DNA of 64,000 nucleotides from Anaerolinea thermolimosa (GTDB taxonomy: Bacteria; Chloroflexota; Anaerolineae; Anaerolineales; Anaerolineaceae). Position 1 is the stretch's first letter; every line of letters starts with the position of its first letter. A model generated the notes under the pieces. That model searched no databases. It was not told the origin of the DNA and saw nothing but the letters and a program-made list of their open reading frames with translations. The DNA lies in NCBI RefSeq assembly GCF_001050195.2, contig NZ_DF967970.1:1-64000 (forward strand), in the 5' to 3' direction. This document shows, one piece after another, positions 1 to 8,856 of this stretch. The translations under genes and the position numbers were made by a program.

Positions 1-302
1 ATCTCGCCCACACGGCTACTTTTACCCCCACCCGCACACCCACTTTTACTCCTACCCGCACGGCTACTTTCACCCTAACTTTCACGGTCACCCCATCTCG
101 CACGCCATCCTTCACACCCACACCCACGCCAGTTTCAACGCGTACGGCACTTCCACCGCCGCCGGGTGAGAATCGCATCTTTCTCCCTGCGATCTTGAAC
201 CAGACGGGGATGATATTCATCGGGTTGTTCACACTGCTGATCTTTGGCCTGGCCTTCTACATCATCCGCGATATACGTCATCATCCGAGAAGCAGACGAT
301 GA
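1..302 (+). CDS. C-terminal end of a secreted, membrane-anchored protein (5' partial)
   Basis: Reading frame open from the window edge (codons begin at base 3) to TGA at 300-302. It encodes a low-complexity Thr/Pro linker built of TPT and TFT steps, the short motif RIFLPAIL, one hydrophobic helix (GMIFIGLFTLLIFGLAFYII) and a basic tail RDIRHHPRSRR. This linker, helix and Arg-rich end are the usual C-terminal anchor of an exported protein that stays in the membrane with its body outside. The catalytic or binding part lies upstream of the window, so the function cannot be named. The stop overlaps the next start as ATGA (299-302), which implies translational coupling. Confidence 0.75.
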   Translation, partial: LAHTATFTPTRTPTFTPTRTATFTLTFTVTPSRTPSFTPTPTPVSTRTALPPPPGENRIFLPAILNQTGMIFIGLFTLLIFGLAFYIIRDIRHHPRSRR

Positions 303-2308
303 AGATTTCAGGTAAGCTTTCGCGACGGCGTTTTTTACAGATCGCCGGGATGGCGGGCGGCGGCCTGGCGGCGGCCTCACTGGCCGGTTATGCCGGTTGG
401 AATGCCCTGGATGCTCTGCCTGAGCCGCGGCCTGCTTACCGGGCTGAGAGCGAATCCTCTTCCAGCGGGGGGCCACTTCTTATTCTGCACGGGGATGGCG
501 CAGATACCTTCTCTGGAGAATATCTGGGTGAGATGCTCCGGGCAGAGGGCCTGCCGTGGTTTGCCAGCCTGACCTGGGACGCACTGGGCGAGACCCCGCT
601 GGAAAATTTTGCGGCCATTTTGCTCGCCGGGGGTGCACCTGACCGGGCTGGGGTTGAGAAGCTCACCGCCTACGTGAGTGCAGGTGGTCAGCTGGTGATC
701 TTCAAACCTGACCGGGTATGGGACGCACTGCTGGGCCTGGAGCGGTTGGGCGGCGTCTATGATGGGGGGTATCTCCAGGTCAATCTGGATCATCCGTGGA
801 CGACGGGGATGGAAAGTGCCCCTCTCCTTTTCCATGGCGAGGCAGACCTCTTTCGCCCGGCAGGGTGTGAGGTGATCGCCTGGCTGGCCGATGATTCTGC
901 CCGGCCGACGCCACAACCGGCCGTGACGGTTCGCGCGCTGGGCAGGGGGCGGGCGGCGGCCTGGGCTTTGGATTTACCCCGCAGTGTGGCGCTCAGCCGG
1001 CAGGGAAACCCGGCCTGGGCCAACCAGGAACGTGACGGACGCGCGGGAATTCGTGCGGTGGATGCCTTCGTGGGCTGGATGGACCTGGAAAGGCTGGATA
1101 TCCCCCATGCCGATGAGCAGATGCGCCTGCTGGGCCGGATGTTGACCATGATGGTGATGGAGCGATTACCCCTGCCGCGTTTGCATTACTTTCCGGCAGG
1201 CAGCCCCGGCCTGTTAATCGCTACCGGCGATTCGCATCAGAATACGCCTCAGGTGATTGAGGAGGTGTTGTCCCTGGCCGAGCGTTTTGGGGGGAGGATG
1301 AGTGTGTATCATACCCCGCCGATGGGGCCAAAGTGGCGGCGGGTTATCCAGCGTGGGCGGGCTGAACTGGCGGAGGTGCCGGCGCTGGGGGCGGTTGTAT
1401 CTCGCGGGATAAACTTCCCCACCCCGGCTCAGGTGGCCGGCTGGCGCCAGAGAGGGCATGAATTTGGGGTGCACCCCTACGTGGAAGAGGGGCTAGAGGC
1501 CGGCTGGCGCGCCTACCTGAAGAGTTTTCTGGGATACGGATACGGGCCGGTGCCCCCCACGGCGCGCACTCACCGCATTCTCTGGAGCGGATGGGTAGAG
1601 ACGGCCCGCGTGCAGGCCGCCTTTGGCATCGGCATGAATATGGATTTTTACCATTACGGCACGGCTTTCCAGAAGGCGTCGGGCGAGTGGGTGTACGGGT
1701 TTTTCAACGGGAGCGGCCTGCCGATGAAGTTTGTGGACGAAGAGGGCCGCCTGTTGACGATTTACCAGCAGGTGACCCAGCTGGTGGACGAGCACCTGAT
1801 GAAAATGCCCTGGGGCGGCGGCTGGGCAGGTTTGAACGCCGATCAGGCGGTGGGCGTGGCTGAAAGTCTGCTCCGGCGGGCTTCTGCCGTGGGCGCGGCG
1901 GTGGCGGCGCAGTTCCATGTGGATCCGTTTGCCTTCGAGGAGCCTTTTGCTTCAAACGCGCGGCGTTTCATGGAGGGTTCGCTGAAGGCGGCGGTTGAAC
2001 GGGGGTTGCCGATCTGGACCGCGGAGGCGTGGTACCGCTTTGCTGAAGCCCGTCAGCAGGCCCGGATGAGCGGCTGGCAGGCTGATGTTCCAGGGGGGAG
2101 TTTCTCGCTGGAGCTGGCCGATGCCTTACCCGCCGAAGTGGCCATCCTCTTCCCTCTGCACCGGGGAGGAGCCCGGTTGCAGCAGATACAGGTGGGGGGA
2201 GTGGAGGTGGCTTTTACCACCGTCACGCAGGCCGGGATGGAATTCGGCCAGGTGCTGTTGCGCGGAGGCAGACACCAGATTGACGTGCGCTACGGGGAGA
2301 GCGGCTGA
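299..2308 (+). CDS. Tat-exported polysaccharide deacetylase-like protein with N-terminal GATase-like domain
   Basis: 669 aa. The N-terminus has a twin-arginine signal (RRRFLQ at residues 9-14, then a Gly/Ala-rich hydrophobic stretch), so it is exported folded. Residues about 55-150 look like a flavodoxin/glutamine-amidotransferase-like fold (LLILHGDGAD, AILLAGGAP, GGQLVIFKPD). From about residue 300 there is a NodB-like carbohydrate-esterase fold: LLIATGDSH at the metal-binding aspartate position, HEFGVHPY at the first histidine motif and a later THRILWSG segment. The canonical D-D pair and HxxxH motif are not fully kept, so activity is uncertain. It is coupled to the upstream gene by ATGA overlap and followed by a lipoprotein hydrolase. 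A role in glycan modification or recognition outside the membrane is inferred. Confidence 0.7.
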   Translation: MKISGKLSRRRFLQIAGMAGGGLAAASLAGYAGWNALDALPEPRPAYRAESESSSSGGPLLILHGDGADTFSGEYLGEMLRAEGLPWFASLTWDALGETPLENFAAILLAGGAPDRAGVEKLTAYVSAGGQLVIFKPDRVWDALLGLERLGGVYDGGYLQVNLDHPWTTGMESAPLLFHGEADLFRPAGCEVIAWLADDSARPTPQPAVTVRALGRGRAAAWALDLPRSVALSRQGNPAWANQERDGRAGIRAVDAFVGWMDLERLDIPHADEQMRLLGRMLTMMVMERLPLPRLHYFPAGSPGLLIATGDSHQNTPQVIEEVLSLAERFGGRMSVYHTPPMGPKWRRVIQRGRAELAEVPALGAVVSRGINFPTPAQVAGWRQRGHEFGVHPYVEEGLEAGWRAYLKSFLGYGYGPVPPTARTHRILWSGWVETARVQAAFGIGMNMDFYHYGTAFQKASGEWVYGFFNGSGLPMKFVDEEGRLLTIYQQVTQLVDEHLMKMPWGGGWAGLNADQAVGVAESLLRRASAVGAAVAAQFHVDPFAFEEPFASNARRFMEGSLKAAVERGLPIWTAEAWYRFAEARQQARMSGWQADVPGGSFSLELADALPAEVAILFPLHRGGARLQQIQVGGVEVAFTTVTQAGMEFGQVLLRGGRHQIDVRYGESG

Positions 2309-2322
2309 GGCCTGCGTTTTTT

Positions 2323-3141
2323 ATGAAAGCGATCATGCTGAAGTGCAGGCTGGTGGCTGCACTGATGCTGGCCTTCCCGGCAATGATCTGGCTGACCGCC
2401 TGTACCGTAAAACAGAACGAGCGGTCGGCGGAGGAAAAGCCTTTTCTTTTCATCCCTTTTGAATCCAGGGTCAGGGAGGTGCGCTTTCAGAGCGGTGATG
2501 GCACAGTGCTGGCCGGTCAGCTGGACTTGCCGCCCGGTTGGTTAAACCCACCTCTGGTGTTCATCCTTCACCACTCTGGCCCGGTGGATCGGGACGCTTA
2601 TCAATACCTGGCGGCATTGCTGGTGCCTGAAGGTTACGCTGTGTTTCGCTTCGATAAGCGTGGCAATGGTGAGAGCAGCGGGACGTATGGCTGTTGTGAA
2701 GAGGAGGATGCCCTGGCCGCTTACCGGGCGGCGGTAAATCAGGAAGGGTTCGACCCGGAACGGGTTTTTATCGTTGCCCAGAGTGTGGGAACGCAAATCG
2801 TTGCGGGTCATTTTCAGGAGTTTCAGGACATTCACCCCGTGCGTGGGGTGGTGCTGCTGTCCAGTCTGCTGGAGGGAGCAGAGATTTTACCCATCGAGTG
2901 TCCACTTTTCATCCTCGTTTCGGCGCAGGAGGTGAACCTGAGCGCGATTACTGAAGAGGCTGTGCTGGCCTATCAACGGGAGCGCGGAGAAGGGGCGGCG
3001 TATGCGATCGTTCCGAATACCGAACACACCCTGTTTGATGTGTCTCATGGCCCGATGGACTGGTCAGATCCGCGATGGCCTCTGCGGTTTTCCACAGAGG
3101 CGGCTCAGCATTTGTTGCAGTGGTTGAAAGCCCATCGTTGA
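2323..3141 (+). CDS. alpha/beta-hydrolase lipoprotein
   Basis: 272 aa. A lipoprotein signal peptide ends in the lipobox LTAC (Cys about residue 27), placing it on the outer face of the membrane. The rest reads as a serine alpha/beta hydrolase: VFRFDKRGNGESSG (strand and oxyanion region typical of the BAAT/DLH type), a nucleophile elbow AQSVG in which the first Gly of GxSxG is Ala, and a late histidine in NTEHTLFDV. The substrate is unknown; dienelactone-hydrolase or acylaminoacyl-peptidase relatives are possible. It starts 14 bases after the preceding gene, so the two are probably cotranscribed. Confidence 0.75.
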   Translation: MKAIMLKCRLVAALMLAFPAMIWLTACTVKQNERSAEEKPFLFIPFESRVREVRFQSGDGTVLAGQLDLPPGWLNPPLVFILHHSGPVDRDAYQYLAALLVPEGYAVFRFDKRGNGESSGTYGCCEEEDALAAYRAAVNQEGFDPERVFIVAQSVGTQIVAGHFQEFQDIHPVRGVVLLSSLLEGAEILPIECPLFILVSAQEVNLSAITEEAVLAYQRERGEGAAYAIVPNTEHTLFDVSHGPMDWSDPRWPLRFSTEAAQHLLQWLKAHR

Positions 3142-3224
3142 GCACTGAAGCGCTGACGGGGTTTTCAGAGCAGGAGAAGGGGCTCGAAAAGAGCCAACGG
3201 GGTTCAGTTTTGAGGGAGGCTTGG

Positions 3225-6110
3225 ATGAATCATCCATTTTTGCACCATAGTTCCACAGGGAGAAGTTCCCCCTATCGTTCATGGAAGCGGTCGTTCTCGC
3301 TTTCGATGATCCTGGCTTTACTGTTGCAGGGGCTGATAGCCGTGCTGCCGGGAAGCGCGGGCATGCAGGTGGCGCAAGCGGCCGGCCCCGGAGGAACGAG
3401 CGGTTCGGTGACGTATACCACGCTGGAAGATTTCAACCAGGCCTGCGCCACCCTTGACGGGGTTACTGTGACCGGGATGAACCCCGATGGAGAGGTGCGC
3501 CTGCGCGCCTCGCTGGAAGATTATTTTGATGGGAATGACGTGAATACCACCCTCTGGGAGGAGGGTTATTTCTATGACTGGTACGATGTATATCCCGTGG
3601 TTTCGGGGGGGGTTGTGACGCTGGACGGCAATTACCTTCACTCACTCACATCCTTTAACCAGTCGGGGCGTTTTGTGGAGGCACGGGCGTTGATTCGGGC
3701 AAACCCTGGTAACTTATCCACCCCCGGAAATGCGGCAAACATTGATATCGGCTACTACCGCAACCTTCGGCCATGGGTGCAAGATGGTGACACGAATCCC
3801 ATTACTGCGGACACAGCCCTGCGTTTATTCCTTACGGAAAATGGGGGGTCGAACAATCTAAAAGTTCGCCTGGCCGATGGCACTAACCCCTGGGTAGATG
3901 ACGATATTCCCGATCCTGATCTCACCCAGTGGCATATCTTCCGTATAGAGTGGGGGGCGGTGGATACCAGTTACTACATTGATGGGAGCCTGGTCTCGAC
4001 CCTTCCTGAAATGGTTTCCAATGGAGATACCCTCTATGCGCGGATTTTACTATTTCATTTGAACCCATCGGGTTATCTGGAGCCATTGGAAGAACCTCCG
4101 GGGCTGTCCCCCATGCAGGTGGACTGGATTCGCGGCGGGCAGTACCCGGCCAGCGGCAGTTACACTTCCTGTGTCTATGATGCCGGGGGGGTGGTGAACT
4201 TCTCGGACGTCGCGTGGGATGCCTCTGTCCCTTCGGGCAGTGGTCTGACCATTCAGAGGCGCACCTCACTGGATAACGCGAGCTGGTCGAACTGGTCTTC
4301 GCCGATCGATGCCAGCGCGGGTTCCTCGGACACTTCTGATAGCCCCAGCGGGCGCTACCTGCAGTACCGCCTGAACTACACCTCCTCCAGCCTCATCGAA
4401 ACTGCCGAATTGCAGCAGATCACCTTTAACTACTTCGGGCCGACAGGCCTGGAGGTGAGCCCGGCCTCGGTTACCCTTGATCCCGGCGCCACGCAGACCT
4501 TCACGGCCACGGCCCGTGATGCAAATAATCGTGAGGTGACCGGCCTCACCGTTAGCTGGTCGAGCAGTGTGGGGAGCATCAACCCTGCCACGGGGCAGTT
4601 CACCGCCCCGCTGCCCGCCGGAACCACCTCGAATGCGGTAACGGCCACGGTAAACCTGAGCGGCGGGGGGACGCTCACCGGTAATGCCAGTGTCACGGTG
4701 CGCGATCTGCCCCCTTCAGCCAGTGCCGGTGGGCCGTACAGCGTCGATGAGGGGAGCTCGATCAATCTGACGGCTTCAGGCAGCGATCCGAATGGTACGG
4801 GGGTTTCGTATGCCTGGGATCTGGACAATAACGGTACGTTTGAAACTTCCGGGCAGACGGTGTCCTTCAGCCGGGACGATAACGGAAGCTACCCCGTGAC
4901 GGTGCGGGTGACCGATGGCACCAGCCAGAGCACCACGGCAGGGGCCACGGTGACGGTGGTGAACGTGGCGCCGACGGCGAGCTTTGGCGTTTCGGCCACG
5001 ACGGTGGATGAAGGGGGCTCGGTAACGCTTTCGCTTACCTCGCCGTCTGACCCTTCGAGTGCCGACATGACGGCGGGGTTCACGTATGCCTTCGACTGTG
5101 GGACGGGGACGTTCGGGTCGTACAGCGGCTCGAACAGCACGAGCTGTGGGACGACGGACAACGGCACGTTCACGGTGCGTGGGAGGATTCGAGACAAGGA
5201 TGGGGGGGTGAACACCTACTCGGCCACGGTGACGGTGGTGAACGTGGCGCCGACGGCGAGCTTTGGCGTTTCGGCCACGACGGTGGATGAAGGGGGTTCG
5301 GTGACGCTTTCGCTTACCTCGCCGTATGACCCTTCGAGTGCCGACATGACGGCGGGGTTCACGTATGCCTTCGACTGCGGGACGGGGACGTTCGGGTCGT
5401 ACAGCGGCTCGAACAGCACGAGCTGTGGGACGACGGACAACGGCACGTTCACGGTGCGTGGGAGGATTCGGGACAAGGATGGGGGGGTGAACACCTACTC
5501 GGCCACGGTGACGGTGGTGAACGTGGCGCCGACGGCGAGCTTTGGCGTTTCGGCCACGACGGTGGATGAAGGGGGTTCAGTGACGCTATCGCTCACCTCG
5601 CCGTCTGACCCTTCGAGTGCCGACATGACGGCGGGGTTCACGTATGCCTTCGACTGCGGGACGGGGACGTTCGGCACGCCCGGTTCGGCAAGCAGTGTCT
5701 CCTGTACCATGGGGGATGCTGGCAACCTCACTGTTCGCGGAAAGATCATCGACAAAGACGGAGGAGAAACGAGTTATTCGAACAGCGTGACGGTGAACAA
5801 TATTGCGCCGGAGATCACGGAAATCTCCAACAATGGCCCGGTCTTAACCTATCAGCCGGTTCAAATTGTGGTCACGGTTTCGAGCTATGCAGGTGATACG
5901 CTGAGCTACGAATTTGATTGTGACAACAATGGGGTTTACGAGGTGGGGCCTCAGAGCGGGAACACCGGGGTTTGCACCTTCAGCCAGAAGGGCACGTACA
6001 CGGTGGGGGTGCGTGTGAGCGACGATGACGGCGCCTCAGACACCGGTACAACCGAGGTTGAGGTGAAGTCTTACCTGCTTTTCCTTCCGCTGGTGGTCAG
6101 GAACCCATGA
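3225..6110 (+). CDS. secreted multidomain protein with lectin-like, Ig-like and PKD repeats
   Basis: 961 aa from ATG 3225, chosen over upstream in-frame starts because GAGGGAGG (3212-3219) lies just before it and a signal peptide follows. After the signal (SFSLSMILALLLQGLIAVLPG) residues about 60-400 resemble a concanavalin-type lectin/glucanase fold (FDGNDVNTTLWEEG, DWIRGGQYP). Next come an Ig-like domain, a PKD domain (GGPYSVDEGSS) and about three 93-residue repeats, each holding APTASFGVS, VDEGGSVTLSLTSP and TFTVRGRIRDKDGG. A final PKD-like module ends in LLFLPLVVRNP. It is extracellular and probably adhesive or polysaccharide-binding; no catalytic motif is visible. The repeat DNA is nearly identical between units, and part of the gene recurs at 61 kb. 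Confidence 0.85.
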   Translation: MNHPFLHHSSTGRSSPYRSWKRSFSLSMILALLLQGLIAVLPGSAGMQVAQAAGPGGTSGSVTYTTLEDFNQACATLDGVTVTGMNPDGEVRLRASLEDYFDGNDVNTTLWEEGYFYDWYDVYPVVSGGVVTLDGNYLHSLTSFNQSGRFVEARALIRANPGNLSTPGNAANIDIGYYRNLRPWVQDGDTNPITADTALRLFLTENGGSNNLKVRLADGTNPWVDDDIPDPDLTQWHIFRIEWGAVDTSYYIDGSLVSTLPEMVSNGDTLYARILLFHLNPSGYLEPLEEPPGLSPMQVDWIRGGQYPASGSYTSCVYDAGGVVNFSDVAWDASVPSGSGLTIQRRTSLDNASWSNWSSPIDASAGSSDTSDSPSGRYLQYRLNYTSSSLIETAELQQITFNYFGPTGLEVSPASVTLDPGATQTFTATARDANNREVTGLTVSWSSSVGSINPATGQFTAPLPAGTTSNAVTATVNLSGGGTLTGNASVTVRDLPPSASAGGPYSVDEGSSINLTASGSDPNGTGVSYAWDLDNNGTFETSGQTVSFSRDDNGSYPVTVRVTDGTSQSTTAGATVTVVNVAPTASFGVSATTVDEGGSVTLSLTSPSDPSSADMTAGFTYAFDCGTGTFGSYSGSNSTSCGTTDNGTFTVRGRIRDKDGGVNTYSATVTVVNVAPTASFGVSATTVDEGGSVTLSLTSPYDPSSADMTAGFTYAFDCGTGTFGSYSGSNSTSCGTTDNGTFTVRGRIRDKDGGVNTYSATVTVVNVAPTASFGVSATTVDEGGSVTLSLTSPSDPSSADMTAGFTYAFDCGTGTFGTPGSASSVSCTMGDAGNLTVRGKIIDKDGGETSYSNSVTVNNIAPEITEISNNGPVLTYQPVQIVVTVSSYAGDTLSYEFDCDNNGVYEVGPQSGNTGVCTFSQKGTYTVGVRVSDDDGASDTGTTEVEVKSYLLFLPLVVRNP
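4937..5690 (+). repeat. 279-bp tandem repeats in the PKD gene (about 2.7 units)
   Basis: Units begin at 4937, 5216 and 5495, the last diverging after about 195 bases. The first two differ at only a few positions, for example cgagacaagg versus cgggacaagg, and one codon change giving SPSDPSS versus SPYDPSS. Such near identity points to recent unit expansion or gene conversion. The unit is 93 codons, so copy-number change keeps the frame. Confidence 0.9.
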
Positions 6111-6124
6111 AAGGGGCATAGCGA

Positions 6125-7621
6125 TTGAATAACTTCTCTGATGCACCCCCTGTTTTACGGATTTTCATAGACTCTCAGCTTGGGCGGTCTCATGCCCCTG
6201 AGGTTCACTGGGCCTGGCGGTGGCTGTTGAGTACCTGCGGCTGGGCCTGGGAGGAGGTGCCCCCCGGCGCACCCTGCGACATTGCCTGGGTTTGCCGGGC
6301 CGAAGATGTTCCTTCAGCCAGGCTGGTCATTCTGGCGAACCCTTCTGCCTGGCTCAGGCCAGAGGTGCTCCACCTGAGAGGGGTGAGCCGGGAAAACGGT
6401 GTGGCCTTTCCGCGGTATGCAGGAGAAGACCCACAGGGGCCGTGGAAAGAGTTCGTTGACGGCCGGTTGATCTGCCGACGGGACGTGGTGTTTGATATCT
6501 TCTGGCTGGCCACCGGGCAGGAAGAACGTTTTTTCCCCAGAGATCGCCACGGGTTTCATCACCTGGAGGAGGCGGCGTTCTTTCGGGAAGGCGTGTTGCT
6601 GATGGCTCTGGCCAGCCAGATCGCTGTGTGGCTGGAGGAAACCCTGATCGGTCTTGGTTTTCGGCCGCCGGTTCCCCGCTGGCCTGAAGGCCGGAAGGCC
6701 GCCGTGGTGGCCGGGCACGATGTGGATTACCCCGAGGTCAACCGCCTGCTGGAGCCGGCCCGTAAACTGGCCCGCTGGGGTGCTCAAGGGATGAAGCCAG
6801 CCTTTGAAGTTTTTTCGGGTCAGCATCATCACTGGCATTTTGAGGACTGGGTGTCTATGGAGAAAAACCTGGGCCTGCGTTCGGCATTCTACTTTGTGCC
6901 GCACAAAGGCTCACTGCTCCAGTATGCGGCGGGCCTGCCTGACCCTTTTTATGACATCTCGGCGGGCAAGTTCCGCCAGCTCTTTCGCTTTTTGCGGCAG
7001 GCGGGGGTGGAGATCGGCCTGCACGCCAGTTACCGGGCCTATCAGAGCCTGGAGCACTTCAGACAGGAAAAGCAGTATCTCGAAGAGGTAAGCGGAGGGC
7101 CGGTTTATGGCAACCGGCACCATTACTGGCATCTTGATCCCCAGATGCCCGAAGAAACCCTCTGGATGCACGAGCAAATCGGGCTGGTGTACGATTCCTC
7201 TCTGATCTTTGATCACTTCCTGGGCTGGCGGCGCGGACTTTTGCATCCCTTTTTCCCGTTCCACCCGCGTCTGCGGCGTGAACTGGCCACTTTACAACTG
7301 CCGCCAGCCTGGATGGATGATCAGCTCTTCCAGTTTCACGCGTATAATCAGGTGCGGCCCACCCGCCTTGACACTTTGAAATTGCTCGCCGAGCAAGTGG
7401 CCCGGCAGGGTGGCTGCCTGACCGTAGACGTGCACGACTATGTCTATGACGACCACTTATTCCCCGGCTGGCGGCAGACGTACCAGGATTTGTTGTATTA
7501 CCTTCGGGAACGGGGGGATTACTGGTTTGCCACTCCGCTGGAGATTGCCCGGCACTGGGCGGGGCGTTATCGGCAGATTTTACAGATCAGCCAGGGGCTG
7601 AAGGAAGGCCTGACAGGATGA
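6125..7621 (+). CDS. polysaccharide deacetylase-like protein (DUF7033-type)
   Basis: 498 aa, starting at TTG 6125 behind AAAGGGG (6111-6117). There is no signal peptide, so it is probably cytoplasmic. The N-terminal 190 residues look like the DUF7033 domain found in front of deacetylase folds. The second half has a deviant NodB fold: VVAGHDVDYPE as the Asp-containing strand, EIGLHASYRAY with the histidine motif, and GNRHHYWHLDP; LTVDVHDYVYDD closes the barrel. Such proteins often sit in capsule or O-antigen loci, and the exact reaction is not established. The stop overlaps the next start (ATGA at 7618-7621). An identical copy lies at 62376-63872. Confidence 0.7.
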   Translation: MNNFSDAPPVLRIFIDSQLGRSHAPEVHWAWRWLLSTCGWAWEEVPPGAPCDIAWVCRAEDVPSARLVILANPSAWLRPEVLHLRGVSRENGVAFPRYAGEDPQGPWKEFVDGRLICRRDVVFDIFWLATGQEERFFPRDRHGFHHLEEAAFFREGVLLMALASQIAVWLEETLIGLGFRPPVPRWPEGRKAAVVAGHDVDYPEVNRLLEPARKLARWGAQGMKPAFEVFSGQHHHWHFEDWVSMEKNLGLRSAFYFVPHKGSLLQYAAGLPDPFYDISAGKFRQLFRFLRQAGVEIGLHASYRAYQSLEHFRQEKQYLEEVSGGPVYGNRHHYWHLDPQMPEETLWMHEQIGLVYDSSLIFDHFLGWRRGLLHPFFPFHPRLRRELATLQLPPAWMDDQLFQFHAYNQVRPTRLDTLKLLAEQVARQGGCLTVDVHDYVYDDHLFPGWRQTYQDLLYYLRERGDYWFATPLEIARHWAGRYRQILQISQGLKEGLTG

Positions 7622-8823
7622 ATTCTTCTCCGCTTCAGGTGGAAAAACAAAATCTTGAAGCCACCATGGAACCCGGTGTGAATACCCTGACTCTGGAACG
7701 CTTCCGGCAGGCGGCAACCCTCACAGCCTCGGCACAGCGGGTTTTGCCCATTGACGCGCTGCGCGGCGTGGCGATGATCGCCATGGCCCTCGACCATATT
7801 GCCTCGTTCCTGCGCGTGGGACTGCAGGCCGAGACGTACGGCGGTCAGCCAGCCATTCTGGAAAGCTGGCCTCACTGGGTGGCCGGGTTGTTTACCAACA
7901 TTGCCGCGCCTGTCTTCTGGCTTTTGAGCGGGGTGAGTGTGATGCTGCTGGAAACCAGCCGCAAGAAAAAAGGTGAAACAGACTGGCAGATCAGCCGTTT
8001 TTTGCTGATCCGTGCGGTGTTGATCCTGATCCTGGATTTAACAATCTGCCAGGTTTTCTGGAATGGGAAGGGCCCATACACGCATGTCTTGCTCAGCATC
8101 GGCCTCAGCCTGATCGGTTTAAGTCTCCTTCGCCTTTTGCCGGTGGGTGTGGTGGGGGGAGTTTCACTGTTGATGCTTGTGGGTTACCAGTTGGCCCTGC
8201 CTTTTCTCGCCGCTCAATACAGCCAGACGGATCATTTCTGGCTGGCGCTGGTTTTCTCTTACAGCACCAGAACCTGGCCGGCGGTGGAGTTTTCACTGCT
8301 GGGCTGGGGCAGCCTGATGGGCCTGGGGTATGCTCTGGCCAAAAGTATCCTTAACCCGGGGGCGGCGAAGGGACGCACTTTGCTGTGGGGAGGGGCCGGG
8401 TTGTGGGGGCTCTGGCTGATTTTGCGGTTGATGGGCCATTTTGGCGACCTGACCCCCTATTCGAGCGCTCAACCCTGGTATTTCTTTCTGATCATGAGTA
8501 AAACCCCGCCCAGCCTGACCTATCTCGCGTTCAACCTGGGGCTGGCGGCGATGATCTTTGCGTTCTTTTCAGCCCGCCCGGCCTGGCTGGAGAAGCCGCC
8601 ACTGAAGTGGCTGGTGCTGTTCGGGCAGGTTTCGCTGTTTTTCTTTGTTGTGCACATCGTCGTGTACAGCCTTCTCAGCAAAGCGGCCCTGGCGGCGGCT
8701 CTTCCGCTGCCGGGGATAGTGCAGGTGTTTCTCTTCTGGGGGCTGGGGCTGGCGCTCATGCTCCCGATTGCTTCGGCCTATCGCTCCCTGCGGAAGCGCT
8801 ACCGTATTCTTCGATATCTCTAA
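7618..8823 (+). CDS. membrane acyltransferase-like protein (DUF1624 / HGSNAT-like)
   Basis: 401 aa. After a soluble N-terminus of about 40 residues comes the signature LPIDALRGVAMIAMALDHI, the opening helix of the DUF1624/heparan-alpha-glucosaminide acetyltransferase-like family, followed by about ten hydrophobic segments to the end. The family moves acetyl groups across membranes to sugars, with an essential His or Asp in the first helix (DH is present here). It overlaps the upstream deacetylase-like gene by 4 bases, so a paired role in removing and adding acetyl groups on a surface glycan is plausible but inferred. Its first 132 bases recur at 63869-64000. Confidence 0.75.
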   Translation: MNSSPLQVEKQNLEATMEPGVNTLTLERFRQAATLTASAQRVLPIDALRGVAMIAMALDHIASFLRVGLQAETYGGQPAILESWPHWVAGLFTNIAAPVFWLLSGVSVMLLETSRKKKGETDWQISRFLLIRAVLILILDLTICQVFWNGKGPYTHVLLSIGLSLIGLSLLRLLPVGVVGGVSLLMLVGYQLALPFLAAQYSQTDHFWLALVFSYSTRTWPAVEFSLLGWGSLMGLGYALAKSILNPGAAKGRTLLWGGAGLWGLWLILRLMGHFGDLTPYSSAQPWYFFLIMSKTPPSLTYLAFNLGLAAMIFAFFSARPAWLEKPPLKWLVLFGQVSLFFFVVHIVVYSLLSKAALAAALPLPGIVQVFLFWGLGLALMLPIASAYRSLRKRYRILRYL

Positions 8824-8856
8824 ACAGGGGGAGATCCCCCGGGCAGGTTTTAGACA

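Larger units (their letters stand above)
4937..7749 (+). repeat. long direct repeat, copy 1
   Basis: Corresponds to 61188-64000 at a constant offset of 56,251 bases. I found no difference where I compared the two by eye, and the encoded 498-aa proteins are the same. It covers the end of the PKD gene, the whole deacetylase-like gene and the start of the acyltransferase gene. Copy 2 runs off the window, so the true length is unknown. Confidence 0.9.

Noticed and set aside
4889-5755. Minus-strand ORFs across the PKD repeats
   Set aside because: They are repeated antisense frames kept open by the same 279-bp unit.
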